A stretch of 64,000 nt of DNA, from contig WXFH01000024.1 in assembly GCA_009881125.1 (NCBI GenBank), positions 48,215-112,214 of the forward strand, given 5' to 3'. The notes beneath the pieces were generated by a model. It saw only the letters and a program-made list of their open reading frames with translations, had not been told where the DNA came from and did not search any database. Source of the DNA: Acidaminobacter sp. GTDB taxonomy: Bacteria > Bacillota_A > Clostridia > Peptostreptococcales > Acidaminobacteraceae. The number at the start of each line of letters is the position of its first letter. Positions within the stretch are counted from its first letter, which is position 1. The translations under genes were made by a program, and so were the position numbers. This document shows, piece by piece, positions 41,954-50,172 of this stretch.

Positions 41954-43072
41954 CTAAATGACACCGCGTTTGTATGTACCTAAGAATCTAAAATAAGGAC
42001 AGTGTTTTCTGGCGGCGTCAATGGCATTCAGGAATGAGTCGGTATCTGCACGGCCCTCGGCATCCAGATAGATGAAGTATTCCCAAGGACGGTCGGGGAC
42101 GGGCCTGGATTCAATTCGGAAGAGGTTGATCTTCTCCTGGGCGAAGTATCCCAGGATTTCGTAGAGGGAGCCGGCTTCATGGCGGGTGGTGAGGACCATG
42201 GAGGTGCTGTCGGCTTCAGGGCTGGTTTCTGGGGTTTTGGTGAGAATCACAAAGCGCGTGGTGTTGACGGCGCTGTTTTGGATGGCCTTACCTATAATCT
42301 CAAGTCCGTAGAGCTGAGCGGCCCGCTCGCTGCCTATGGCGGCAACACTGACGTCGTCCTGCTGGGCCACATACTGGACGCTGACAGCAGTATTTTTCAT
42401 AGGCACCTGCTTAATATTGAGGGTGTTGAGGAACAGGGTACACTGCTCGAGGCCTTGGGCGTGGGAGCGGACCTCGCGGATGTCTTCCATCTTAACGCCT
42501 TTATGTCCGATCAGGTGGTGAACAATTGGGACAAGGACTTCTCCTGTGATGAAGAGGTCTTTTTCTCTAATGAGATCATAGACCTCGTTGATGGCCCCGG
42601 TGGTGGAGTTCTCCGCCGGCAGGACGCCGTAGTCTAGCTCGCCGGAAAGGACAGCATCACAAACCTCGTGGAAGGTAGCGTAAGCCCGGTAGTCCTTGTT
42701 GTGACCGAAGTATTTGAGGGTGGCTGTTTCGCCGTAGGAGCCCGGGATGCCGGCGTAACCGGCGGTGCGATGCTCGCCATGTGGGAAGTGCTGCGGCAGG
42801 ACATCTTCGAGATGGCTGTCCTGGAGGGCGCGGCTGGAGGCCAGGATGGTTTTCATGATGCTGAGGATGCGCGTCTGGTGGTCCGGGTGCTTAATTTGTG
42901 AGGAGAGACGGGCGAGAAGTTTTTTCTCCCGCTCGGGGTCGTAGACGCGCATGCCTATTTCTTTCTTTATATTGCCAATTTCTTCGACGATGGTCATGCG
43001 GCGCTCCAGGAGCTCGACCAGTTTGTCGTCGAGCTGATCGATTTCATTTCGGTAGTTGTCTAATAAGTGCAT
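41954..43072 (-). CDS. pheA: bifunctional chorismate mutase/prephenate dehydratase
   Basis: 372 residues from ATG 43072; a longer frame exists but overlaps aroA. Residues 1-85 are an AroQ mutase (LDNYRNEIDQLDDKLVELL). Residues about 105-280 are prephenate dehydratase (YAGIPGSYGETATLKYF, GVLPAENSTTGAINEVYDL, and NTTRFVIL). Residues about 290-370 are an ACT domain (RHEAGSLYEILGYFAQEKINLFRIESRP) for Phe feedback. It leads from chorismate to phenylpyruvate. GACCATCGGC lies 53 bases upstream of the start. Confidence 0.95.
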   Translation of the reverse strand: MHLLDNYRNEIDQLDDKLVELLERRMTIVEEIGNIKKEIGMRVYDPEREKKLLARLSSQIKHPDHQTRILSIMKTILASSRALQDSHLEDVLPQHFPHGEHRTAGYAGIPGSYGETATLKYFGHNKDYRAYATFHEVCDAVLSGELDYGVLPAENSTTGAINEVYDLIREKDLFITGEVLVPIVHHLIGHKGVKMEDIREVRSHAQGLEQCTLFLNTLNIKQVPMKNTAVSVQYVAQQDDVSVAAIGSERAAQLYGLEIIGKAIQNSAVNTTRFVILTKTPETSPEADSTSMVLTTRHEAGSLYEILGYFAQEKINLFRIESRPVPDRPWEYFIYLDAEGRADTDSFLNAIDAARKHCPYFRFLGTYKRGVI

Positions 43073-43172
43073 GGAAATGGCTCCCTTCGAGTCTTGAGTA
43101 GGCGGGGCTGGGTGGTCGTTGTGTGACCATCGGCAGAGAAAATGGCTTTTGGTTTTTTGCTTTTGGTTTTGA

Positions 43173-44435
43173 TTAGGCCTTTGAGACCTTGCCGCCGATT
43201 CCTGCGAAATCTTCGAAGAAGTGCGGGTAGGATTTTTTGACGGCGCCGCTGCCTTCAATTTCGATGGTGCTGCTGGCTTTGGCGGAGGCTATGGCGAGGC
43301 TCATGACGATTCGGTGGTCGTTCCAGCCTTCTGTCTGGCCGCCGGTGAAGCCTTCCACGCCTTCGATGATGAGGCCTTCGGGCTCTTCGGTGATGTTGGC
43401 GCCGAGCTTGTTAAGCTCTGTGCGGATGGCCTGGAGTCGGTCGGATTCTTTGAGGCGGACGCGGGCGGCGTTGATGACGTGGGTCTGACCCTCGCTGACT
43501 GCGGCTAAGGTCGCGCAGATTGGGACCAGGTCAGGGCACTGGGAAGCGTCGATGACTGCGCCATGGGTTTTTGAAGGGTGGACGATCAGGTCGCCGTCTT
43601 GCCATTCTATGTTGCCGCCCATGTCCCGGACGATTTGGAGGATGCGCTGGTCGCCCTGCTCGGAGTGTTCGGAAAGGTCTTTGAGGATGAGTCCGTCGCC
43701 CATGAGGCCGCCGGCGATCCAGAAGGCCGCCTGGGAGTAGTCGCCTTCCACGCGGTAGTTTGCGGGCTTGAAGGCTTGGTTGCCTTTGATTTTGTAGTGC
43801 TCCGGGGTGACGGTCTCGACCTGGATCCCGAAGATTTTGAGGATCTGGAGGGTAAGGGTCACATAGTCTCTGGACTCAAGAGGCGAGGTGAGGATGATTT
43901 CAGAGTCGCCGTCCAGGAGCGGGAGGACGTACAGGAGGCCTGTGACGAACTGGGAGCTGATGTGGCCTGGCATTTCGAAGGTGCCGGCCTTTAGTTTGCC
44001 GTGGACGGTCAGCGGCAGCTGGCCCGGGTAGTCGTAGTTTATGCCTTGACGGTCGAAAAGGTCAAAGTAAGGGTCCAGTGGACGGGTGGTCAGCTTGCCT
44101 TCGCCGGTGAAGACCACTGGGGCATCGAAGAGGCCCGCGAATGGGATCAGGAAGCGGAGAGTTGAGCCGGACTCGTTGCAGTGGAGGGGTTCAGTCGGCG
44201 CTTTCAGCGTGCCGCTTCTGCGGATGGTGAGCTTGTCGCCCTCCTGGATGGCTTCGACGCCGAGGGCTCTGACCGCTTCTGTGGTGGCTATGATGTCCTC
44301 GGAGAAGATGAGGTTCTCAATGACGCTTTCTCCCTCTGCCAGTGCCGCTGCCAGGACTGCGCGGTGGCTGAGGCTTTTCGATGGCGGGATCCTGAGGGTG
44401 CCGCTGAGTTTTGCCGGTTCTATACGTCTGATCAT
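43173..44435 (-). CDS. aroA: 3-phosphoshikimate 1-carboxyvinyltransferase (EPSP synthase)
   Basis: 420 residues from ATG 44435 (AAAGGAG upstream); the longer frame enters the structured repeat. Motifs: IPPSKSLSHRAVLAAALAEG, LHCNESGSTLRFLIPFA, and the C-terminal RLKESDRLQA and GWNDHRIVMS. It joins shikimate 3-phosphate with PEP. The SGSTLRFLIP form resembles class II-type variants, but sensitivity cannot be read. It is followed by pheA and preceded by an inserted pair of structured repeats. Confidence 0.95.
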   Translation of the reverse strand: MIRRIEPAKLSGTLRIPPSKSLSHRAVLAAALAEGESVIENLIFSEDIIATTEAVRALGVEAIQEGDKLTIRRSGTLKAPTEPLHCNESGSTLRFLIPFAGLFDAPVVFTGEGKLTTRPLDPYFDLFDRQGINYDYPGQLPLTVHGKLKAGTFEMPGHISSQFVTGLLYVLPLLDGDSEIILTSPLESRDYVTLTLQILKIFGIQVETVTPEHYKIKGNQAFKPANYRVEGDYSQAAFWIAGGLMGDGLILKDLSEHSEQGDQRILQIVRDMGGNIEWQDGDLIVHPSKTHGAVIDASQCPDLVPICATLAAVSEGQTHVINAARVRLKESDRLQAIRTELNKLGANITEEPEGLIIEGVEGFTGGQTEGWNDHRIVMSLAIASAKASSTIEIEGSGAVKKSYPHFFEDFAGIGGKVSKA

Positions 44436-44502
44436 GAGTTGGGCTCCTTTGATGTTTAGATTTGGGTTAGGTATGGGGGTGAACGTCACTTCCGGCTTAC
44501 AT

Positions 44503-44654
44503 ACGTGCACCTCGCTTCGCTTTGCTGCGCTTCGGTCACGGGCTGCGCCCTATACAAACAGCGACAACCCCGTACTTCAGAGAGCAAGCTCTCTTCAGCT
44601 CGGTATTCTCTCTGTTTGTGCACGTCTGTTAGCCTTCGCGGACGGTCATGAAAT
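44503..44654. repeat. structured GTGCAC/GAGAGC element, copy C
   Basis: Outer stem ACGTGCAC (44503-44510) with GTGCACGT (44618-44625); inner stem ACAAACAG with CTGTTTGT (44554-44561, 44612-44619); cap AGAGAGC-AA-GCTCTCT (44579-44594); tail TTAGCCTTCGCGGA. It is followed by ACGGTCATGAAATTGTAATA, which recurs after copy D. Confidence 0.87.
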
Positions 44655-44703
44655 TGTAATATATGAGATGCGCTTTTCGCGAAAATTTCACCTATGGCTG
44701 CCT

Positions 44704-44888
44704 GACGTGCACCTCGCTCCGCTTTGCTGCGCTTCGGTCACGGGCTGCGCCCTATACAAACAGCGACAATCCCGTACTTCAGAGAGCAAGCTCTCTTCAG
44801 CTCGGTATTCTCTCTGTTTGTGCACGTCTGTTAGCCTTCGCGGATACACGTCTGTTAGCCTTCGCGGACGGTCATGAAATTGTAATAT
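44704..44888. repeat. structured GTGCAC/GAGAGC element, copy D (tandem of C)
   Basis: Nearly identical to copy C: outer stem GACGTGCAC (44704-44712) with GTGCACGTC (44820-44828). The tail ACACGTCTGTTAGCC...CGCGGA is present twice in a row (44831-44868). A flanking 22-base segment is duplicated, so C and D arose by tandem duplication of about 200 bp between aroA and tyrA. Confidence 0.87.
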
Positions 44889-44900
44889 AAGGCCTTCGCG

Positions 44901-46055
44901 TTAGTCTGAGTCCACGACGCCTATACCTATTCCCGACGCCTTAAGCAGAGACGCAGCCGTCAGGCGGTCGGCATTTGAGGCAAAGCTGAGGGTGAAGGCG
45001 CCGCGCTGGTTCTCTCTGGAGTGATCCAGGGCGAGGTCCTTGATGTCAAGCTGGTGGTCTGCAAGAAGCTTGGTGACTTCTGCCAGGATCCCCGGTCGGT
45101 CTTCGAGCTCGAGTCGGAGGGGATAAAGAGACACCTCTTCGCTCGGACGGATCGTGATGAGTCCTGAGCGAAGGCGCTGGGCCTCGCCCAGTGTCTCGAC
45201 AATGGCTTGGTCCTCGACGTCCTGCAGGTTCTTTTTAAACCGCATCAGCCCATCTACCAAAGTGTCAATACTCGAAATGACTTCTGAGCGGTTGTGGACG
45301 AAGATGTCCCGCCAGAGCGCCGGATCACCCATGGCTATCCGGGTGGAATCCCTGAAGCCGCCGCCGGCGAACTTCAGCTGATCCGTCGGCAGGGAGGCCG
45401 CAAAGACCTCGACCAGAATAGAAGCGGTGAGATGGGGCAGATGGCTGAGTCGTGCTGTCAAAGCATCATGTGCTTTTGGTTCGGTAATCACTGGAAGTGC
45501 GCCCAGCTTCAAAATCATCTGCTTCAGCAGATCCACCGGCTGTACCCCGCGAACCAGACCCTCAAAATGCGCATCCGGTGTCAGGAAAAAGTAAGCGTTT
45601 TCAAACAATATAGGCGATCCGGCGTTGAAGCCGCCTTTTTCAGAGCCGGCCATAGGATGTCCGCCCACGAAGACAGCGCCTGTCCCTGTCAAGATCTCTA
45701 CTGCCGTTTCATGGACGGTGCCTTTGACACTGCCCACATCCATGACCACGGTGCCGGGACCGATCAGAGGCAAAGCACTGACCATGGCTTCCCTGACCTT
45801 GCCAAGCGGCACTGCGATCACCACGAGTTCGGAAGCTGTACCAGACGCGTGCGCAGCAGGCACCGCATCCACCATCGTAAACAATCCCGACTGCCTCGCC
45901 TGGACCAATGTCTGGGGATCCGGATCAAAACCGTTCAATCCCCCCAGAAAGCCCTTAAGTCTGAGGGCTTTGGCGAGAGATCCGCCAATCAGCCCAAGTC
46001 CTACAATGCTGATGCTTTTAAAAAACGGAACCTCTTCGTTATCCGATGTTCGCAT
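44901..46055 (-). CDS. tyrA: prephenate dehydrogenase with C-terminal ACT domain
   Basis: 384 residues. The NAD-binding fold starts ISIVGLGLIGGSLAKALRLKG; the catalytic and substrate segments include GGHPMAGSEKGGF and LTARLSHLPHLTASIL. Residues about 305-380 form an ACT domain (LRLELEDRPGILAEVTKLLA), probably the Tyr feedback site. It makes 4-hydroxyphenylpyruvate from prephenate. It overlaps the end of aroF by 17 bases, so the two are coupled. Confidence 0.95.
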   Translation of the reverse strand: MRTSDNEEVPFFKSISIVGLGLIGGSLAKALRLKGFLGGLNGFDPDPQTLVQARQSGLFTMVDAVPAAHASGTASELVVIAVPLGKVREAMVSALPLIGPGTVVMDVGSVKGTVHETAVEILTGTGAVFVGGHPMAGSEKGGFNAGSPILFENAYFFLTPDAHFEGLVRGVQPVDLLKQMILKLGALPVITEPKAHDALTARLSHLPHLTASILVEVFAASLPTDQLKFAGGGFRDSTRIAMGDPALWRDIFVHNRSEVISSIDTLVDGLMRFKKNLQDVEDQAIVETLGEAQRLRSGLITIRPSEEVSLYPLRLELEDRPGILAEVTKLLADHQLDIKDLALDHSRENQRGAFTLSFASNADRLTAASLLKASGIGIGVVDSD

Positions 46056-47148
46056 GCCTAAGCCCCACCTTATCGTCAGCTTTCTTATTGTTTAGCACTT
46101 TTACTTCTATAACAATTGGCTTATCACTATATATCTGATCCTGCAGCCTGCACAGGTTGTGAATCTGATTAAGCTGGTGCATCAGGATTTCGAACTCTCG
46201 CGGTCTGAGGGACTGCGGTCCGTCGGAGAGCGCTTTTTCCGGCTCGTGATGAACTTCGATCATGAGACCATCGGCACCCACCGCGACAGCGGCTTTGGAC
46301 AGCGGCCCCACCATTTCACGCCGCCCTGTGGCGTGGCTTGGATCCACAATAATAGGCAGGTGGCTCAGGGTCTTGATGGCTGTGACCACGGACAGGTCCA
46401 GGGTGTTGCGCATGTGCGGCTCGAAGGTCCGGATGCCGCGCTCGCACAAAATCACGTTTGGATTGCCGCTGGCCAATATGTACTCCGCGCTCATGAGGAA
46501 ATCCTCAATAGTCGACGACATGCCGCGTTTGAGCAGCACCGGCTTCTTCGAGCGTCCGGCCCGCTTCAGGAGGGAGAAGTTCTGCATGTTTCTTGCGCCA
46601 ATCTGCAGGATGTCCGTGTAGGCCTCGACCAGGTCGAAGTCCTCGGTGCACATGACCTCGGTGACGATTGGCATGCCGTTCGCCGCACCTGCATCCTTCA
46701 TCAGCTTCAGCCCCAGCTCACCCAGTCCCTGGAAGCTGTAAGGGGAGGTGCGTGGTTTGAACGCGCCGCCTCTCAGGATTGTCGCGCCTGCAGCACTAAC
46801 TGCCTGGGCAATGACATCGATCTGTTCCCGGCTCTCAATGGAGCAGGGCCCGGCCATGACGGTCAAATCCCCGCCGCCTATGCGAAGTCCACCGACCTCA
46901 ACCACAGTGTCCTCCGGGTGGAATTCCCTGCTGGCCAGCTTGTAAGACGATTTGATGCGCTTCATGTCCTCGACATGGGGGTGGAAGGAGATTACCGAGA
47001 AGTCCAGGCGGTTTATGTCGCCGGTGAGTCGGAGCTCTCTGGCATGGCCTCGCTGGGCGAGTTCAACTTCTAATCCGTGCTGCCGGATCACATCCATGAT
47101 GTGTTCGCATTCCTCGTGAGTGGTGGTCGTTTTGAGCGTTATAATCAT
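46039..47148 (-). CDS. aroF: 3-deoxy-7-phosphoheptulonate synthase, type I-beta (DAHP synthase)
   Basis: 369 residues. Residues 1-70 are the ferredoxin-like regulatory domain typical of Thermotoga-type enzymes ([18 protein letters not shown]). The barrel has [39 protein letters not shown] and the [11 protein letters not shown] segment, with metal ligands in [12 protein letters not shown]. It makes DAHP from PEP and erythrose 4-phosphate, the first step of the shikimate pathway. It is the first structural gene after the attenuator. Confidence 0.95.
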   Translation of the reverse strand: MIITLKTTTTHEECEHIMDVIRQHGLEVELAQRGHARELRLTGDINRLDFSVISFHPHVEDMKRIKSSYKLASREFHPEDTVVEVGGLRIGGGDLTVMAGPCSIESREQIDVIAQAVSAAGATILRGGAFKPRTSPYSFQGLGELGLKLMKDAGAANGMPIVTEVMCTEDFDLVEAYTDILQIGARNMQNFSLLKRAGRSKKPVLLKRGMSSTIEDFLMSAEYILASGNPNVILCERGIRTFEPHMRNTLDLSVVTAIKTLSHLPIIVDPSHATGRREMVGPLSKAAVAVGADGLMIEVHHEPEKALSDGPQSLRPREFEILMHQLNQIHNLCRLQDQIYSDKPIVIEVKVLNNKKADDKVGLRHANIG

Positions 47149-47239
47149 AATATTGGCCTCCTAAGGTTTTATAAGTTTTGTTGTTTTTGCCGATGGTCAA
47201 GTTTAAGCCACAATAACCATAAAAGCCGTCTTCGCTCAT
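47063..47239 (-). CDS. possible second small leader ORF overlapping aroF
   Basis: A 58-codon frame with an excellent ribosome site (AAAGGAGG 8 bases before ATG 47239), starting MSEDGFYGYCGLNLTIG and overlapping the first 86 bases of aroF in another frame. It has early aromatic residues (FYGY). It may be a coupling or sensing ORF, or chance; no family is known. Confidence 0.4.
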   Translation of the reverse strand: MSEDGFYGYCGLNLTIGKNNKTYKTLGGQYYDYNAQNDHHSRGMRTHHGCDPAARIRS

Positions 47240-47261
47240 GCCACCACCTCCTTTCGAATAT

Positions 47262-47301
47262 AAAAAAACAGAGCGCCTCTTTACTTAAAGAGACGCCCTG
47301 T
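47262..47301 (-). terminator. attenuator terminator of the aromatic operon
   Basis: ACAGAGCGCCTCTTTA (47268-47283) pairs with TAAAGAGACGCCCTGT (47286-47301), two mismatches; the A-run at 47262-47268 becomes the U-tract. It lies between the leader peptide gene and aroF. Confidence 0.87.
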
Positions 47302-47337
47302 CTAAGTTCTATCAGGTTTAAGTCACTCGCCGGCACA

Positions 47338-47490
47338 TCAGGCCGCAGCCTTAAGTCCGATCTTTAAGCAATTTGAGGTTCTATCCGATTTGCCGTACGC
47401 CAAAAAGCCGAAGCCATAAAAGTAAAAGCTCCAGCTAAAGTAACCAAAATATTCGGCTGTAAGTTTAAGCGTACGTTGGACCAGTGTCAT
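47338..47490 (-). CDS. aromatic-rich leader peptide for attenuation
   Basis: A 50-residue ORF from ATG 47490. Residues 12-32 carry 12 aromatic residues (5 Tyr, 6 Phe, 1 Trp; EYFGYFSWSFYFYGFGFLAY), far above chance. It is placed as expected between the promoter (47571-47599) and an intrinsic terminator (47262-47301). Ribosome stalling at Tyr/Phe codons when charged tRNA is scarce should prevent terminator formation, as in pheA or trp leaders. The ribosome site is moderate (GGGTGG). Not conserved-domain evidence; the call rests on composition and position. Confidence 0.82.
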   Translation of the reverse strand: MTLVQRTLKLTAEYFGYFSWSFYFYGFGFLAYGKSDRTSNCLKIGLKAAA

Positions 47491-47570
47491 CTCAAACCAC
47501 CCATTCCTTAATTGACTGAGGCGCCTGTTCACCCATAAAAGGGCAGTTGCGCCTGTGAAGAATTTTTCTC

Positions 47571-47599
47571 AGTGTAAACCCTGCAGAACCAGATGTCAA
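47571..47599 (-). promoter_or_regulatory. promoter of the aromatic operon
   Basis: Minus strand TTGACA (47594-47599), 17-base spacer, TACACT (47571-47576). It lies about 80 bases upstream of the leader peptide start. Confidence 0.8.
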
Positions 47600-47699
47600 C
47601 CCGTATTCAGAAAATTCCCGAAAAAAAGCCAAAGCTTTCGCAAATGAGGCGGAGAATGTACTACAAAATTTTATAAAGTATTTTAATAGGAACAATAAG

Positions 47700-48390
47700 A
47701 TGGTTTCTCGCTGATAATGTTCGTGATCAGGAAGGGTGCGAAGATAAAGTTTTGACTAGACTGAATCAAAATATTTCCATTCGGGTTTTACCATGGCATT
47801 CAATCATTTGATAAAGGATTAAAGGGATTAATGGAAAATTTCTAAGTGTTTAATAAATAGAACAGTAATAAAAACCAATTAAATTATGCTAAACGTGCAA
47901 ATAAAATAGCATGCAAAATAATTTAACACACTTCCATAACCTTTGCGATATCCTGAGAGGGCGCAGGCACGAAGGATAAAGGTGCAAATTATCTTGCGGA
48001 TTAGAAGGCTTTCACTACAATACTTAATTCTCAATAAAGGTGTAGCAACGGTTAAAGGGAATAGTCGATTTTGGCATGAGAGTTGCGTAAGGTATCAAAT
48101 GATAGAATATTCAAATTTATTGGAGGTGATACAGTGGTATGGTATAGCGTTGATAAGCTGATCGAACCCTTCTTAATCATTATCAGGATTAATCAAAGTG
48201 TGAAGCCCAATCCTTGAAAGAAATCAAGCGTTTTAAAGAGTGACAACTTTGTGGAAACGATATATATTTAATTAGATTAATAATACATAATGCCCTATTT
48301 TCGAATTGATAAACGAAATTATTTTTATCTCACTCGTCAGAATTTTATCCACCGGAATGCTTAATACGCTAGAAGCAAGATGAGGAGGAT
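47700..48390. other. long AT-rich region upstream of the BCCT gene
   Basis: Nearly 700 bases without a convincing gene; an open frame at 47943-48161 has no ribosome site and is rejected. It contains a sigma-54 promoter at 48073-48087 and the word GCAACGGTT at 48045-48053, leaving a leader of about 300 bases before the BCCT start. No known riboswitch was recognised in that leader. Confidence 0.55.
48073..48087 (+). promoter_or_regulatory. sigma-54 promoter of the BCCT gene
   Basis: TGGCAT-GAGAG-TTGC matches TGGCAC-N5-TTGC at 9 of 10 fixed positions, with the invariant GG and GC correctly spaced. A sigma-54 activator gene lies 3.5 kb away. Confidence 0.75.
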
Positions 48391-48393
48391 ACT

Positions 48394-49995
48394 ATGGAAA
48401 AAAAGGGTTTACTTAATAAAATCAGGCTTGTGCCATCTGCTTTTCCAGTCCTGGTTTTCGGTACATTGATAGCTCTGGGCTTCATGAATACAGAAGCCTT
48501 TGTTTCGATACTATGGAAAGTTTTTGAATGGCTCATGGTCAACATTGGTTGGCTGGTCAATCTTGGGTGTCTCGCATTTGTAATTTTCCTGCTGGTTTTA
48601 TGTGTTCATCCTATTGGTCGAATAAAATTTGGAGGGAAGGACGCCAAGCCGACCTTCAGCACTTGGAACTGGTGGGCAATCTCGCTTTGCGCAGGTATTG
48701 GAACGGGAATCGTTTTCTGGGGCGCAGTTGAGCCGCTCCTTCATACAATGAGTCCTCCGGCAGCCATGGGTCTTGAGCCGGGAAGTAACGAGGCTATGAT
48801 TTGGGCAATGAGAACTTCTTTTTTACACTGGACCTTGACGCCATATGCCATCTATGTCGTAGCAGGCCTGGTCATTGGCTACGCCTATTACAATTTGGGC
48901 AAGCCTTACGCGGTCAGTTCAGGCCTGTCGTTGCTTAGAGGCGGCAAAGATCTCAGTCAAAGATCAATTGACATTATTGACGGGATTACTTTGTTGGCAA
49001 TTACCGGCGGTGTAGCCGGATCTCTTGGGTATGGTCTTCTCCAGATTGGAAGCGGACTAAATTTCGTGGCAGGAATTGAGCCTGGACCGATAGTCTGGGT
49101 CTTGATTGCCGCAGTTATCATTGTCGCGTATACAATATCAAGCGCAACAGGCCTTGAAAAGGGCATACAGTGGCTCAGCGACAAAAATGCCATCATCTTT
49201 ATTGGTTTGTTAATCTTTACCCTTATCTTTGGACCAACCGCAAAAATTCTAAATTTGACGACGCAATCCATGGGCTCCTATGTCGCGAACTTCATAGAAG
49301 GCATGACCTTCACTGATCCATTTGGCACAGAATTGTGGCCACAATGGTGGGATATGTACTGGTTTGTCGATTGGCTTTCTTTCGGCCCAATCGTTGGTTT
49401 GTTCCTGATCAAGATGTGTTACGGAAGAACAATCAGACAGTTTATTGTTGTCAACCTTCTTCTGCCGTCGCTGTTTGGTATGATTTGGTTTGGCGTATTT
49501 GGCGGGTTGGCCTTGGATCTTCAGCTCATTCAAGGCGTCGATCTGGCGGCTTATATGGATGCCAACGGAATTGAAAGCCTGATGCTGAAAGTTTTCGAAT
49601 ACCTGCCGCTTGTCTCTGTGATCCGGCCTATTATGATTGTTACCGTCATGCTGTCTTTTGTCACTCTGGCGGATTCGATGACTTCTACCGTGTCGCTGAT
49701 GACCATGAAGGACAATCATGATATCAAAGAAGCACCAGTCTCTATAAAATTGTTCTGGGGTCTCCTTATGGGATTGACTTCAATTGTATTTGTTCTAAAT
49801 GGCGGCCTTGAAGGCATCAAAGTTGTTAAAACTTTGGCGGGCTTTCCAATTCTGTTTATAGAAATCGCCATGATGGCAGGCTTTATTAAGTTTATGAGTC
49901 AGAATAAGCATGTCATAGCTGAAGAAAGCGAGTCGTTAGACAGCTCTGATGCTAAACTTTTAGAAGAGCTTGATGAAGAGCTAGTTGTATCCTAA
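48394..49995 (+). CDS. BCCT-family transporter (betaine/carnitine/choline type)
   Basis: 533 residues, about 12 helices. The BCCT core is clear: WNWWAISLCAGIGTGIVFWG and AVEPLLH, the LHWTLTPYAIYVVAGLVIGY segment with its Trp, and DSMTSTVSLMTMKDNHD near the end. The family imports betaine-type quaternary amines, often with sodium. Gene context (two MttB-family methyltransferases with a corrinoid protein) suggests uptake of a methylated amine for demethylation rather than osmoprotection. GAGGAGG precedes the ATG. Confidence 0.92.
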   Translation: MEKKGLLNKIRLVPSAFPVLVFGTLIALGFMNTEAFVSILWKVFEWLMVNIGWLVNLGCLAFVIFLLVLCVHPIGRIKFGGKDAKPTFSTWNWWAISLCAGIGTGIVFWGAVEPLLHTMSPPAAMGLEPGSNEAMIWAMRTSFLHWTLTPYAIYVVAGLVIGYAYYNLGKPYAVSSGLSLLRGGKDLSQRSIDIIDGITLLAITGGVAGSLGYGLLQIGSGLNFVAGIEPGPIVWVLIAAVIIVAYTISSATGLEKGIQWLSDKNAIIFIGLLIFTLIFGPTAKILNLTTQSMGSYVANFIEGMTFTDPFGTELWPQWWDMYWFVDWLSFGPIVGLFLIKMCYGRTIRQFIVVNLLLPSLFGMIWFGVFGGLALDLQLIQGVDLAAYMDANGIESLMLKVFEYLPLVSVIRPIMIVTVMLSFVTLADSMTSTVSLMTMKDNHDIKEAPVSIKLFWGLLMGLTSIVFVLNGGLEGIKVVKTLAGFPILFIEIAMMAGFIKFMSQNKHVIAEESESLDSSDAKLLEELDEELVVS

Positions 49996-50044
49996 TGATT
50001 TGACTGAAAGATCAAAGGAAATAACATAACCGTTGTACTTTGGG

Positions 50045-50086
50045 CGTCCGGGGGCTGGTGGGGAACAACAGCTTCCGGACGTTTAT
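50045..50086 (+). terminator. terminator-like hairpin after the BCCT gene
   Basis: CGTCCGG-x2-GCTG (50045-50057) pairs with CAGC-x2-CCGGACG (50069-50081), followed by TTTATT. It may allow partial read-through to mttB1. Confidence 0.7.
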
Positions 50087-50172
50087 TATGAAGCAGGAAA
50101 TTTGCATTAAATGACTTTCAGGCAGGAAGGGCTCACTGTTGTGGGAGAACTTTTATAAAGGGGGTTATGGAT

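Noticed and set aside
43073..43258. N-terminal extension of pheA
   Set aside because: It would overlap the 3' end of aroA and adds a Lys/Asn/Gln-rich stretch unlike any mutase; the ATG at 43072 is better.
44503..44888. Integron attC sites for the structured repeats
   Set aside because: The tail GTTAGCC resembles a core site but does not match GTTRRRY fully, there is no integrase, and copies are not spaced like cassettes. Kept only as a comparison.
47943..48020. Glycine or guanidine riboswitch ahead of the BCCT gene
   Set aside because: Some motifs look similar (CCTGAGAGGGCG), but the conserved core order of either class is not present.
47943..48161. 72-codon open frame upstream of the BCCT gene
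   Set aside because: It has no ribosome site, an unlikely residue composition, and spans a strong sigma-54 promoter; noncoding is more likely.
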